Assembly (NCBI GenBank): GCA_949152475.1
Contig: OX424564.1
Coordinates: 35,214,165 to 35,278,164 of the forward strand
Reading direction: 5' to 3'
Source of the DNA: Terebella lapidaria
Taxonomy: Eukaryota; Annelida; Polychaeta; Terebellida; Terebellidae
DNA length: 64,000 nt
Shown piece by piece: positions 39,401 through 49,020 of the stretch (positions are counted from its first letter, which is position 1; every line of letters starts with the position of its first letter). The position numbers and the translations under genes are program-made. A model generated the notes under the pieces. It was given only the letters and a program-made list of their open reading frames with translations. It was not told where the DNA came from and did no database searches.

Positions 39401-42400
39401 ATGGATGAACTTTGACCTTGACCCGAAATTTTTTTGCCGAGTCGGCATTTTTCGTTTTCGTCGATATCTCGGAAACGGTGCGTCGTAGAGCGAAACGGAC
39501 GTTATTTTCGGACTCGTCGCACTAGACAAACATGTCTAAGGGGAATTATTGATGAACTTTGACCTTGACCCGAAATTTTTTTGCCGAGTCGGCATTTTTC
39601 TTTTTCGTCGATATCTCGGAAACGGTGCGTCGTAGAGCGAAACGGACGTTACTTTCGGACTCGTCGCCCTAGACAAACATGTCTAAGGGGTATTATGGAT
39701 TAACTTTGACCTTGACCCGAAATTTTTTTGCCGAGTCGGCAGTTTTTGTTTTCGTCGATATCTCGGAAACGGTGCGTCGTAGAGCGAAACGGATGGTATT
39801 TTCGGACTCGTCGCCCTAGACAAACATGTCTAGCGGGTATTATGGATGAACTTTGACCTTGACCCGAAATTTGTCGACATTTTTCATTTTCGTCGATATC
39901 TAGTATTATAAATTATTCATCACACCGAAATGCCTCCAAGGCATCTTTAGGCCTTGACGTCTAGTTTTAGCGAGGTATTTAATTTCGCGGATCTACCCTT
40001 ACCGCGAAATACGCGAAATAAGTACCGCGCGAAAATTAGTACTTTTACAGTATGCTAGAGACCATGGGCAATGATCAGTATGTGTACATGTGCAAGATAT
40101 GACTGTTGTTTTTTATTTGTGTCTGTAGGTCTGTGAGTGTGCATACAAGTGCAATGTAATAAATGAACAAGAACACACTGTCTTCATTTTTCCCGAACCT
40201 CGGGTCACACATAAAAGCAACATGAGTTTAGCACGTAATACCCCAAAAACAAGCTCATTATCGCCCAATATTGCTCTCGAGTTCGGATAAAATTTGGTGT
40301 TAATTTTTGTTCAACTTTGATAGAACATTAGTGCATATTTTATCTATTCCTAATTAATGTATTAATCTCTCCATAAATTGCCATGAATGGCGTGATAAAA
40401 TAACAGCACACGAAAGGGACATTTGCAGGATTTCATTTTTTACAGAATTAAGAATGGGTGCAATGCTAATTCCAAGACATTAAAGTTTTTGGCAGCATTT
40501 ATGACCAAACAATTTCCCGTAAATACAATAGAGTGAAAACCTTCTGCTAAATCTGATGAGACACACGTTCTCTCCAACCAAGCTAGCGTATAACCTGGCA
40601 GGTATAACATATACCATATGTATATAGGCTTATAAGAGATCATCCTATATGTTGTCAATTGAAATGTATGGTGTGCATTCAGTAGGTAAGCCTGATGAAA
40701 TAACAATGTTTCTGCAGGGCCTATCAGCGATTGGCCCACTGACTTACCGTTACAGGCGGGGATCTGTCCCTCCCACTCCCCGGAGCGGTTGCAGACCATG
40801 ACGGGCGCGCCGCTGAGTCGGTATCCTGGATGACACTCGTAGTGGCACGAGTGTCCGTCCCGCACGCCGTCACAGCTCACCCCCGTGTTCAGTACCTCAT
40901 CACGGCGGGCACCCGTCACTCGGAACTTGTCGGCGTGTGGCACCTCGGGCAGATCCGGGCACTGCCGGTGGCCTACGACACGGCGGACAAGCGGCATGAA
41001 TGACGTTAATTATGTACTAATACAAATTTATGCTTTTAGGCAGCGACCAGCATTTTAAGAGGCTAGCTATGGTTGTAAACTTGTTGAGCCCAAAGGCATC
41101 TGTGCATATAGCCAGATTACTTGTCCTACATTGTGATTCCCACTCCGGGTTACGAAAGAGCAGTTCCTTACAGGCCTAATACATAATACACATATACATT
41201 TACTTTTGGTTTCCATGTTGTATGTTTGGAATATGTTGTTATATTTTGTATGACCGTACCGGGTAGGAAGAAGCAGTCAGTCTCTGACACGGCCCCCACA
41301 GCCTGGGTGGTCATGTTCTCGGGACAAGGCCGGCACGACTCCGGGCGGTGGTTATCTTTGTATGAGCCTTTTGGACACTCTGGACGCGAGTAGATTATGA
41401 AATACCATTCAGTGCGTACTAGTACTTGTGAGCAAACTTGGAGGCGTAACTGTATCGGAGCATATAACCGAGACAACTGACTACACTTCATTCCAATTTA
41501 TGACCGGACGTCAGAAAGCTACACACCAGTACAGTTTCCACCCTCCATGTACTTCCCCGGACTACACGAACACTTCGGTACTCCGATCTTTGAGCCGCAC
41601 ATACACAGCGCAAACTTCGACTGGCAGGTGGCGCCACATTCGTGGGCTCCGGTCGGCACCCAGTTGTCCTCCTGGAGACCTGAGGGGCAAGTGTAGGGCA
41701 TGAAAACCTTTGAATGGTAGTCAAGCATGAAATCGTGCTTTGTGTTTCATATTGAGTTGAACGCCCTTGCGTTTGTCTGAGAAACGACTCTGAATTGGAC
41801 GATTGGTCGTGTACTAGGGTAGGCCTACACTGTTCGCAAATACTATAACTAGCCTATCTTACCCCCATGTAGGCTCCGTGCGAGATCGGCAAAGTAAGAA
41901 AAAATCGGGATCTTCCACACGTGGTTCGGGAGCTTGGAGGCAATGGAATTCAGCTCCCGCATGTACGCGTGCTCGATACCGAACGTGTATATCTCAACCT
42001 GCGATATGTGCAATTAATATATTGCAATATTGTCAAAAGAACAGATAGTCTGCCTACTGATTTTCACAAACAAGAAATAAGGTAGTTATTCCATATTAAT
42101 GCATTCACCTGAGGCCCAAGAGCAGCCTCGTCCCAGTCTTCGTCCCATTTCAATGCCAGAATATCGACGGCCATTTTGACGGGCGGCGGACCGATGTTGG
42201 ATTTTCCGTCCGTCAGCACGAGTACTGCCTTTTTGGCGCTTGGACGCGAGTTAAGCAGGACTGAGTACGTCTTCTTCAGCGCGTCTGACGTAGCCGTGTA
42301 GCCACTGGGTATGCGCGGCTCCACCAACTCGCGCATGCGTGTGAAGAGCGTACACTTGTTCTCCTGGCGGGAGTCCAGACGCAGAGGGTCAAGGTCATTG

Positions 42401-42952
42401 ATGTCAACACGCGCGGTCGTGCTGGAAGTTAGATGTTTGTTATTAGATGGAGAACACAGGGTAACAAATCAAATATCAGAAACAGCGACATCATACCGCC
42501 CAGATCTCCCCTACTTAATTTGAAGTCCCGGATTCCCCTCACATTGCCCTCGCCCTACATTGCCCAGACCCCCCCCCCCCCCCCCCTCCCACCCAAACAC
42601 AATCCCTCTGACGATAGGGGACCCACATTGCCCCGAGCTCCCATACGGATAGTCACCTGTATGTAACGACCGCTACTCTCGTGTTGTCGCTGTCGATGGT
42701 GAAATGCTCGAGAAGTTTCTTGATGAAGTCGAGCATGGATTGCCATCCCGCCCGCGGCACACTGCCCGACCGGTCCAGTACAAGCACTAGGTCCACTTCC
42801 CGTGTAGCGTTGTATCTGTCGTAGAAACGGTCCAGGAAACGGGAGCTCTCCTCAAGGAACGACTCGTCCGGGGTGGCGACGGTTGCTAGGGGCGTGGTTG
42901 CTAGGGCGAAGTACAGCGAGAACAGGAAGAGACGCGGAGACGAGGAGAACAT
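14601..42952 (-). CDS. SVEP1: SVEP1/polydom-like transmembrane receptor, 32 coding exons
   Basis: Coding exons, 5' to 3': 42952-42657, 42421-42109, 41998-41863, 41679-41527, 41379-41260, 40972-40748, 26500-26300, 25092-24895, 24561-24310, 24083-23859, 23409-23209, 23081-22521, 22462-22223, 22103-21891, 21774-21622, 21368-21153, 21038-20814, 20704-20591, 19228-19097, 18998-18778, 18576-18393, 18286-18059, 17950-17858, 17710-17623, 17512-17067, 16967-16848, 16707-16613, 16513-16449, 16341-16175, 15993-15873, 15741-15638, 15559-14601. Every junction has AG/GT borders and matching phase; the total is 7065 nt, 2354 residues, no internal stop. Order: signal peptide, vWA, ephrin-receptor-like, 3 sushi, 2 HYR, sushi, linker, 3 ephrin-receptor-like, 6 EGF, pentraxin, about 6 EGF, SEA-like, membrane span, tail. 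The front half equals the known SVEP1 order; SVEP1 is a secreted integrin alpha9 ligand in vertebrates. The membrane anchor and tail are a different ending. Start: ATG at 42952, with a noncoding upstream exon implied by an acceptor at 42972. Role in adhesion or signalling is inferred. Confidence 0.88.
18059..18998 (-). other. SVEP1-like exons 20-22: pentraxin/LamG domain
   Basis: Residues 1392-1602 form one pentraxin (concanavalin-like) domain over three exons. The family signature region reads HHICVTWSG near 1485-1493, very close to the pentraxin pattern HxCx[ST]Wx[ST], with Gly replacing the last Ser/Thr. Later motifs are SLYINGSRQWAGEL and GFVGEISRLNVYDRVL, typical of the calcium-pentraxin strand-turn units. 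Confidence 0.82.
19097..22462 (-). other. SVEP1-like exons 13-19: three ephrin-receptor-like units and six EGF
   Basis: Exons 13-15 (residues 961-1162) each hold CxPGTY/CxxCPxG units of the ephrin-receptor-like (GCC2/GCC3) type, for example CVLCPAGTYQSQEAQDHCDV. Exons 16-19 (1163-1391) carry six EGF modules; two share exon 16, two share exon 17, and exons 18 and 19 hold one each. The second (DIDECSSQPCNNGGVCVDG) has the calcium-binding DxDE start. Exactly six EGF modules precede the pentraxin domain, as in SVEP1. A MITE lies in the intron between exons 18 and 19. Confidence 0.82.
19546..19758. mobile_element. TA-flanked MITE, CTGTAAA ends
   Basis: The left end CTGTAAATAGAC and right end GTCATTTGACAG are inverted relatives, followed inward by AAATTTGGCGG-type blocks on both sides. 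TA flanks both ends (19544-19545 and 19759-19760). At 213 bp it has no coding capacity. Termini and design match the much larger element at 35929-40050. Confidence 0.65.
22521..26500 (-). other. SVEP1-like exons 7-12: sushi 2-4, two HYR domains, linker with RRRR site
   Basis: There is one exon per module. Sushi 2 is residues 415-481, sushi 3 482-547, HYR 1 548-631 (CPKNMTVTAS...GNRNSC), HYR 2 632-706 (CPENITLPGG), sushi 4 707-773. Exon 12 encodes 774-960, a segment without a common domain name, which sits where SVEP1 has its unique linker. It carries four basic residues in a row (SSRRRRAVLEAP) near residue 842, a good furin-type site, and a second basic pair (LWKRSTE). This matches the place where a secreted precursor could be cut; cleavage is inferred. 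Confidence 0.8.
26690..27738 (+). repeat. 5' LTR
   Basis: 1049 bp, from TGTGACCGTTATG to CGGGTCACA. It matches the two halves of the 3' LTR almost base for base. AATAAATGAAC near 27690 could serve as its polyadenylation signal. Confidence 0.9.
27925..29232 (+). repeat. 656-bp tandem duplication in the LTR-element leader
   Basis: The segment 27925-28580 is repeated at 28581-29232, nearly identical, both starting TCGAATTTTCTATTGGAC. Within each copy and again downstream (near 28475, 29135, 29255, 29392) recurs a hairpin-like motif of the form TCACC...CCAACTTGTGTTGG...GGTGA. The rest of the leader up to about 30440 has no reading frame. Confidence 0.85.
30444..31496 (+). mobile_element. gag region of the LTR element
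   Basis: An open frame of about 350 codons has a Ty3/gypsy-type gag capsid region (KIRKFNEDDDIDDWIRTVQL, then ESLNDYAQVLMRKL), a basic Arg/Gly/Ser stretch and one CCHC zinc knuckle, CYYCQKPNHIQRDC. Treated as part of a fossil element. Confidence 0.8.
31497..34797 (+). mobile_element. pol region of the LTR element (broken)
   Basis: In order: an aspartic-protease-like piece (CLIDSGSQVTTI), reverse transcriptase (YLDDILVYS box, LPFGLSNSPATFSRLM), RNase H (DASMDGFGAILTQ), and an integrase remnant with SPYHPQGNSQCERFN followed by a basic tail and an acidic, serine-rich end. Motif wording and order place it in Ty3/gypsy. The region is broken in about two or three places. Confidence 0.8.
35929..40050. 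mobile_element. TA-flanked inverted-repeat element carrying a satellite array
   Basis: It begins CTGTAAAAACAC and ends ACTTTTACAG, with TA on both sides (35927-35928, 40051-40052), as in Tc1/mariner-like MITEs. Inward of the ends both arms have TTTTCGCG and AATTTCGCGG boxes. Length is 4122 bp, no transposase frame, and about 3.4 kb of it is tandem repeat. The insertion point is proven by the intact 5' LTR. A T-run of about 40 bases lies near 36387-36429. Confidence 0.85.
36776..39900. repeat. 147-bp satellite array, ~19 monomers
   Basis: Anchoring on TATCTCGGAAACGG, starts fall at 37090, 37237, 37384, 37531 and so on with a spacing of 147 bp. One monomer near 37780 has an extra 23 bp, from an internal repeat of 'gaactttgaccttgac'. 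The first unit (36776-37089) is 314 bp, with an extra segment containing TTTCCGGACGATAACT. Monomers are roughly 95% alike by eye. Each carries TTTGACCTTGACC. Minus-strand frames of 65-95 codons here are by-products of the period (a multiple of three). Confidence 0.9.
40748..42952 (-). other. SVEP1-like exons 1-6: signal peptide, vWA, ephrin-receptor-like, sushi 1
   Basis: Residues 1-25 are a hydrophobic signal peptide (core LFLFSLYFALATTPLATVAT). The vWA domain spans about 52-240 with a complete-looking metal site: D60-x-S62-x-S64 in LDRSGS, a Thr in GYTATSD and Asp in LVLTDGKSN. A Cys-rich stretch at 249-299 (CGATCQSKFALCMCGSK) is followed by an ephrin-receptor-like (GCC2/GCC3) unit at 300-339 (ECPKGSYKDN...CRPCPENM). 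Sushi 1 at 340-414 shows the CxxGY...C...GxW...C pattern. From exon 3 on, most introns are phase 1, typical of shuffled extracellular modules. A poly-C tract of about 17 bases lies in intron 1 near 42570. Confidence 0.85.
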
Positions 42953-42972
42953 TGCGCCGCGGAATTTCTTTC

Positions 42973-45900
42973 TGTAAAATTTCAAGAAGGTGTATTTTCA
43001 ACAGTTTATGACAAGTCCATCCCAATCAATATCAGAACGCAACACCCTGAAAATGATACATCAACATGAAAATACTGATCTATTCGAATTTGACGTGTGT
43101 TAAAGAAGGGCAAATTATTGTCCTTTTATATGCTAAGTATAACATGTACAATGTGATATAATTATCAGTGTTAGTAAAGCTCCTAAAACCTGTCCGTAAA
43201 GTTATATAATGGAACAATGAGGGGACCATTAATTTATCCAAGCATACACGATCATGCAGGCTCATAGCCATTTGCACAAATTTTGATTGATCGTATACAG
43301 AGATATATAACATAAATACGTAAAAGTATAATAATTCCTCTTACTCACCCACAAATTGGTATAATTCCCCATATAACGAGTGACAAGATATTCCAGTTTG
43401 TTGAAATTGTATTACAGAAGACAGAGAACAAACGCCATAAACCATATAGACCATATAAACAACATATATTACTGAAGTATATGCCTAATCAAAATGAATA
43501 CATGAACATTCGGAGCAAAAATATATTTATTTGTTATTCAATTTATCGACCTTGAAACCTGATCTATAACGGCTGGCACGTTGAGTAATATCCAAGAGGA
43601 CACATACATGTATAATATTCATAATAGCACACTCTACATATATCCACATGACATCCCACGTCCGTATCACATTGCGTTTTTTTTTTTTTGGTCATAGCTA
43701 TTTTTGCGCAATTACTGGATCTGATAACGAAATATGCTCGGTATATCTGATAGCATATAATTGCCCAGTATTGGAGATATGCGGCCATTCACACTATTTT
43801 CTGCCATATACATTGCTATGTTTATCCAGTTCTAGACATGCATCTGGTGGTGAGAATGAGTAACTCGCAGATTAAAATAGAATTCCTTTTATCGTGCGCT
43901 GGAATTTTTCCCACGATGTCATGTTTGATAAAACTGCTTGAAATGACGTACTTACTACGTGTTACATATATCTGATAGAAATCTGTCAAGAGTAATTTAA
44001 TACTGTTCATCTCATGCTTTGTAGTTGCATTTCATTTACATGAAAACTGTATGCACATGTATCTGGAAGCAGTATTGAGCCCATCAAGGATAATCCCAGT
44101 TATTTCATCATACAGGTGACTTTGTATTTATTTTAACAAGGTGATCATCCACCATTTCATGTGCATTGTTTTAGACTGGAAGGCACTGTTCAGAGAGGAA
44201 TCTTCTCGATCTACTTGAATAAGATGCATACCAGCAGAATAGTTACCAAACACAGTCATTAGGCCACACAGTCATTAGAAAAAAAAACCTCCATCATACA
44301 TTTCTATCGTTTTCGAATTCCATTGCACATTTCTGTTCACCTCGGTCTCTTTATTGCAACATAAGCCAAGTCAATGAATTCACGCATACACTATCGAGTA
44401 ATATTTTATAACGCGTCACACCTGGCCACTGTGGTCACGTTTTACACAACACGTTTTGCAATTTTGAGTAATCTCCTGGACGATTCCGAATATACATGAT
44501 ATATGCCCATGTTTATAATGAAAAAAAAATGGATAGAGAGCATTTATAAATTTTGGGAAAATAGTCTTGATATTATATTTTGTGTGGTTAAACATGAGTT
44601 GAATAGAATAACTGAATGGATTAACAATTTCGATGATGTGTTCTATATTTGATATGTTTAGTTGGAGTTCAACGGGTATTTTTTGGTTTTTTTTTCACTT
44701 ATTTTCGATGATTCGGACTATTACATTGTAAATCTAGAATATTCGCTTAATTGCTGACCAATTTGTTGACAATCTTATTGAATTTTGAATTGCTCTATAG
44801 AATACGGTTATCAATATGTAGGCCGGGCCTGCTGGTGATTATTGTTTTCGGATCCAGTTCTGGTGCATGTGCATATTTGAACATTTCGGTTTTTACGTTT
44901 GCACGCGTTTCGAAATTATCCAGACAATACTTGATTCTGCCCAGACGATCATCCTGTTTTCTTGAATTTGCAAATTAAGCTCGAATAAAACTCTACCGTA
45001 GCGATAAAAGAACATGTAAACACGGCAAATACTCACATCAAAACTGCACTGGCAGTGCCCGCATCCAGACAAAAAATAGGCAATCTGATTTCAAGAGTGT
45101 TTTTTCCGTTACACACAGCCTAACCATCCCACAAAAGTTGACAATAGCCAAATATTCATATCCTGGAGGAGGATAAAAAATTAGCCACCCAGCATTAGAC
45201 CCATGTTGCATATCACAATATCATAACAAATCGCTCGTGTTTAGGCGACACGACACACTAGAGGGCGATAATCTATCGTGCAGATTTTTCTACAATCGCT
45301 CGCAAGTTCCAATCATCCGAGTACCCTGATTATTTGGCCCGCACCGACCAAAATTGTTCTTAAGAGTATATAGAAAAATTTTCTGATACACAAGAGTGCT
45401 GACAGGTTCACGGCGTGACCTACGCACAGTAAAGGCTGAGGCAGTGTGACGTAACATATGAATATATATACCCGGTTACAGAAAAAAGTTCGAAGTTCGT
45501 GTCTGACAAAAAACTGCATAGAATAAGTAATTATATTTAATAGATTTTACTGATATTATTTTAAATTGTTATCTATCAACATGCTGGATATTTTAAAATG
45601 GTACACAACAATCTTACGTTCTGGATACTTACATGTACATCAAATTGGCGTGATGTGTCGAAGTCGCTCTTTCTGTTTGTTATAGAAATCCAGAATGGAG
45701 CGTTCTCGATCGGTACTGTTCTGTGTGCTAGATTTCTTTCTCGCAACCTGTGAAAATTACGTGAAAATGTCTCAGTTCTTCCCTTTCAATAAAAAGTTAC
45801 TGTAGAGAGTAAACCTCAAGGCGCATAGGTAGGTGGAAGTTTCTAATTGTTTAGTGTCGCCGGCACGATAATAAGTTTCCTAGTAGTAAAAATGTTGCTC

Positions 45901-46887
45901 ATCCTGTCTAGTCTTCCTGCGTGTGTTCAGAAATGTTTTTTTTTTCCCCGCGGTGTTTGTTGCTTGCTGGTTTGTCTTTTTTTCCCACGATCGACGTTGT
46001 TAGAGGAATATTTCCGGTTATTATCAATTTATCACCCAATGATAGTACGTCATCGTTATCTCAGAGGCAAGATCTGTTTTTGCTCTTCCACATCAGTTAC
46101 AGCTCCGCTTCTTCATCCATACAAACATATATGTCAAATGGTGAATTTTATTTCTACTTCACGTTCATTATCACTCAAATGCTCCACGTGTTCGCTGATT
46201 CCATCTCGGGAGCCGTTTCCACGCACCAGTCGGCGGCCATGCACCACCTCTCTAGCAAAGTCCGTCAGAAAACAGGTTCGGCTTTATATCAGAATACTGC
46301 CGAGAAACTTCACAAGTTATTGGCTGTCTTTGTAACGAACTCCCAACCTTAGATAACTAAGAAGGAACGCCTCTTTTGCACAATCGTTTTCTAGGCTGTC
46401 CAAGAACAATTAATTGCCATGTGCTCGCACGGTTAGCCGTCTAGACTAGAAAGTGTGTATTGGGATTTCAGAACTCAGAAACCAGGCTCGGGTAACATTT
46501 TTTATATCAGGCTGCGTTATCTAAACTGTTGGCACCAATGATATCAGACATGTATGACCACAAAGATGGAGCGAAGCCAGGCCGAGCCGAGTTTGACAAC
46601 AGAGTGCTGTAACTCAGCTTAACGAGTGATGGATAAAAACGACCGCTTCCAAGAAACCGCTACTTCTATTTTCACTCGGCCTCTGACGCAATCGGTCATT
46701 ATCTTGCGATTCAAGCTTTGAAAAAGTCGCCAATTGTATGCAATAAATGACAGATTGGTATGAAGTATTTGTTCTACCATTCTTTCTTCAGATTTTTTTT
46801 TTTTTTAGAGTATGGTGTTTGTTGAGAGCGGTGTTTGATGACATTCAAAGATAAAATGTTTTAATAAATTCTTATGTGATATAACAT
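42973..46887. other. Upstream region and probable first intron of the SVEP1-like gene
   Basis: An acceptor-like TTTTACAG before 42972 implies an upstream noncoding exon, which I cannot place. Frames at 45847-46352 (plus) have no domain and a composition like their background. Simple runs lie at 43678-43689 (T) and near 46795 (T). Nothing else is recognised. Confidence 0.4.
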
Positions 46888-49014
46888 CACCCCCTGTTCG
46901 CGGCACAGCGGTAAGTACATTTTTGACGTTATCGGTTCTAAATTCTTGACGTGATGCGCAAAATTCTTGACGTTATGCGCGAAATTCTTGACGATATCTT
47001 TGTTTATGTTTTGTTCTATCGCGATCTCAGCTTAAATTATCTAATTGTGTTCAGGTAATTAGTAACAGGGTGACTATATATTCGATTTATGAGTTAGACG
47101 AAGCATTATGGCATCCCAATCACGCTCTGAGATGTAAAAAAAGTTGAAGATCGTGCCTTGCACTTATCCGAATGTACTAAATGCATTTTATTTCCATGCA
47201 ATGAATCCGCTTTGTACTGGAAATGAGCTTTAGCATATTGGCAGCTCATTTATGATTAAGCATTGAAAGGTTCAAAGCCCAGATGTTACATTAAACATAC
47301 CTTTCAATCGTTTTCCACCAACAATGATAAGTTCGGTATTATTGACGTTAGTTCGTCATGCTTGACGTTATTGAAAGCCATGTTAGAAATTTTTGTCGTT
47401 ATTTTTGACGCATGATTGCAATTTAATTAAGTAGTAAAATTGAATAAAAGAGTGGTTTCCTCTTGCAGATAAAATACGTTGCTAAATATGTAAAAACAAA
47501 ATTGGAAATACTTATGACGTATTACAAAATGCAAGAAATAAACATCCTGACACATTTTAAGATGTCATATAAGACATAAAACGTGGTTACTCGGTTTATT
47601 CCCATAAACGCCACACCAATATCTATACAGTTCATATAGATCGTCATACGATCAGTCACATCAAAGTAAATGACACGGCAAATTGTGAACACCCTCAATT
47701 AAATTATCTCCCCCAAAATCTACTTAGACGTGCCATATCTTTGTCTGACCGCCAGTACTGGTTTTTGGCCCTGAGCTTTCGTAGCCGTCGGCAAGTCTGT
47801 TTTTAAAAAAAAAAAACATCCTACTAAATTCATGCTCAAAACGAATGTATCACTGTCCATCCCTGCAATACAACACATTTATAGTGGTAACTTTGATGGC
47901 GTAGTTATATAACGCAAATTGATTATACTTGGAGAGGTCAGAAATAGATAACTGGCAGGAGAATACATAAAGGAACTGTCGCATACCAGCCGCAAACTAA
48001 TTTAAAACAGCACTTAAATTGTCACCAAATTTAAGACATTAATATTACCAGTATACACATGTATTGTATGAGATTACCGGAATGTCTCGGCTTTTATTGC
48101 AATGTCGACAATTCTACACCAATGTAGGCCTATGCTGAATCTAAAAGATTCGTCAGAGAAGTCGGAAAACAAAAAGAAATACATGTAGGGTGATGTCAAC
48201 GACCATCGGTCAATCACATGATATACCCTAAAGGAATTTCTTCACGCTGGGAAAACATTTCTATTGCGTACACAATAGATTTCCAGGCCATGAGCACACG
48301 GTTGTTATGTAGCACCATGACGCTTTATAACTGGTTAAACGTCAACATATATTAAATACTAGCACCATGACGCCTTATAACAGGTTGAACGTCAACATAT
48401 ATTAAATACTTATCAATAATACATTTAATACTATTATTACATTTTTCTTTCTTTTATAAACATGTTTTTTCTTTAAATCAATAAAAACCAATAGCGTCAA
48501 CGTCTCTGTGATATAACGTCAAGAATGATTAACTTGTGTAATCATAACGTCAATAATTTAACGCCGTGCAAAATTGGGGATGCGTAGGTTTCCCTATTAA
48601 TAACCACTTTTTCCGTATGTAACATCATTGTACAAATTACTGATGAATCAAATAGTCATTACATATACTTATCGACCGGTTTTTGCGCCTTTTCAAGAGC
48701 TGGAGAACAATATTTAGAGTTAACCATCGAACGCCTATTGTATATTACTTACAATGGTGCTCGAATCCACAGTTGGACTACATATCAAGATATATATAGT
48801 ATCTGTGTACTGTGCGCATAACTATCACGATATTAATTGTTCCATATCAGGTTTATTTCATTATTAAACGTACTCAATTGTCCTTTCTGTGGCTACACAA
48901 AAGTATATCGTCAAGAATTTCGCGCATAACATCAAGAATTTTGCGCATCACGTCAAGAATTTAGAACCGATAACGTCAAAAATTTACTTACCGCTGTGCC
49001 GCGAACAGGGGGTG
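46888..49014. mobile_element. DNA transposon with ~115-bp inverted repeats and 6-bp target duplication
   Basis: The left end CACCCCCTGTTCGCGGCACA (46888 on) and the right end (to 49014) are inverted copies over about 115 bp. TAACAT flanks both sides (46882-46887, 49015-49020). Each inverted repeat contains three to four short tandem units of the form AATTCTTGACGTNATGCGC. The interior (2.1 kb in all) has no transposase frame. It holds a 50-bp tandem duplication at 48311-48410 (CACCATGACGC...TTATAAC) and blocks related to 11820-14095. Superfamily unclear: a 6-bp duplication with long repeats excludes Tc1/mariner, hAT and piggyBac. Confidence 0.8.
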
Positions 49015-49020
49015 TAACAT

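Larger units (their letters stand above)
26690..40209 (+). mobile_element. Ty3/gypsy-type LTR retroelement (fossil), with a nested element
   Basis: LTRs of 1049 bp start TGTGACC and end GGTCACA. A 4-bp direct repeat CATA flanks the whole at 26686-26689 and 40210-40213. A TGG primer-site-like start follows the 5' LTR at 27741. Parts in order: long leader, gag with a zinc knuckle, pol with protease, reverse transcriptase, RNase H and an integrase remnant. Gag looks open; pol is broken, with about two or three breaks. The LTRs differ at one position that I noticed, so the insertion is young. It lies antisense to the host gene. The 3' LTR was later split by the element at 35929-40050. Without that, the element is about 9.4 kb. 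Confidence 0.88.
35037..40209 (+). repeat. 3' LTR, split by a later insertion
   Basis: The two LTR parts are 35037-35928 (892 bp) and 40053-40209 (157 bp). Together they equal the 1049 bp of the 5' LTR exactly. The break is the TA target of the inner element. Confidence 0.88.
26501..40747. other. Intron 6 of the SVEP1-like gene, 14.2 kb, holds nested insertions
   Basis: The donor is at 40741-40747 (GTAAGTC on the minus strand) and the acceptor is before 26500. Nearly the whole length is the LTR element at 26690-40209 with its inner element. Without them the intron would be about 0.7 kb, near the size of its neighbours. Confidence 0.85.

Noticed and set aside
37715-39529. Minus-strand frames of 65-95 codons (SSATSPKITSVSLYD type)
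   Set aside because: They repeat with the 147-bp monomer, which is divisible by three; translated satellite, not genes.
42953-42985. Earlier methionine (MKFYRKK) as the start of the SVEP1-like protein
   Set aside because: It overlaps the splice acceptor TTTTACAG; the ATG at 42952 follows the acceptor and leads straight into the signal peptide.
45847-46352. Two overlapping plus-strand frames of 143-162 codons
   Set aside because: No domain, no splice signals, and overlap in two frames of AT-rich DNA.
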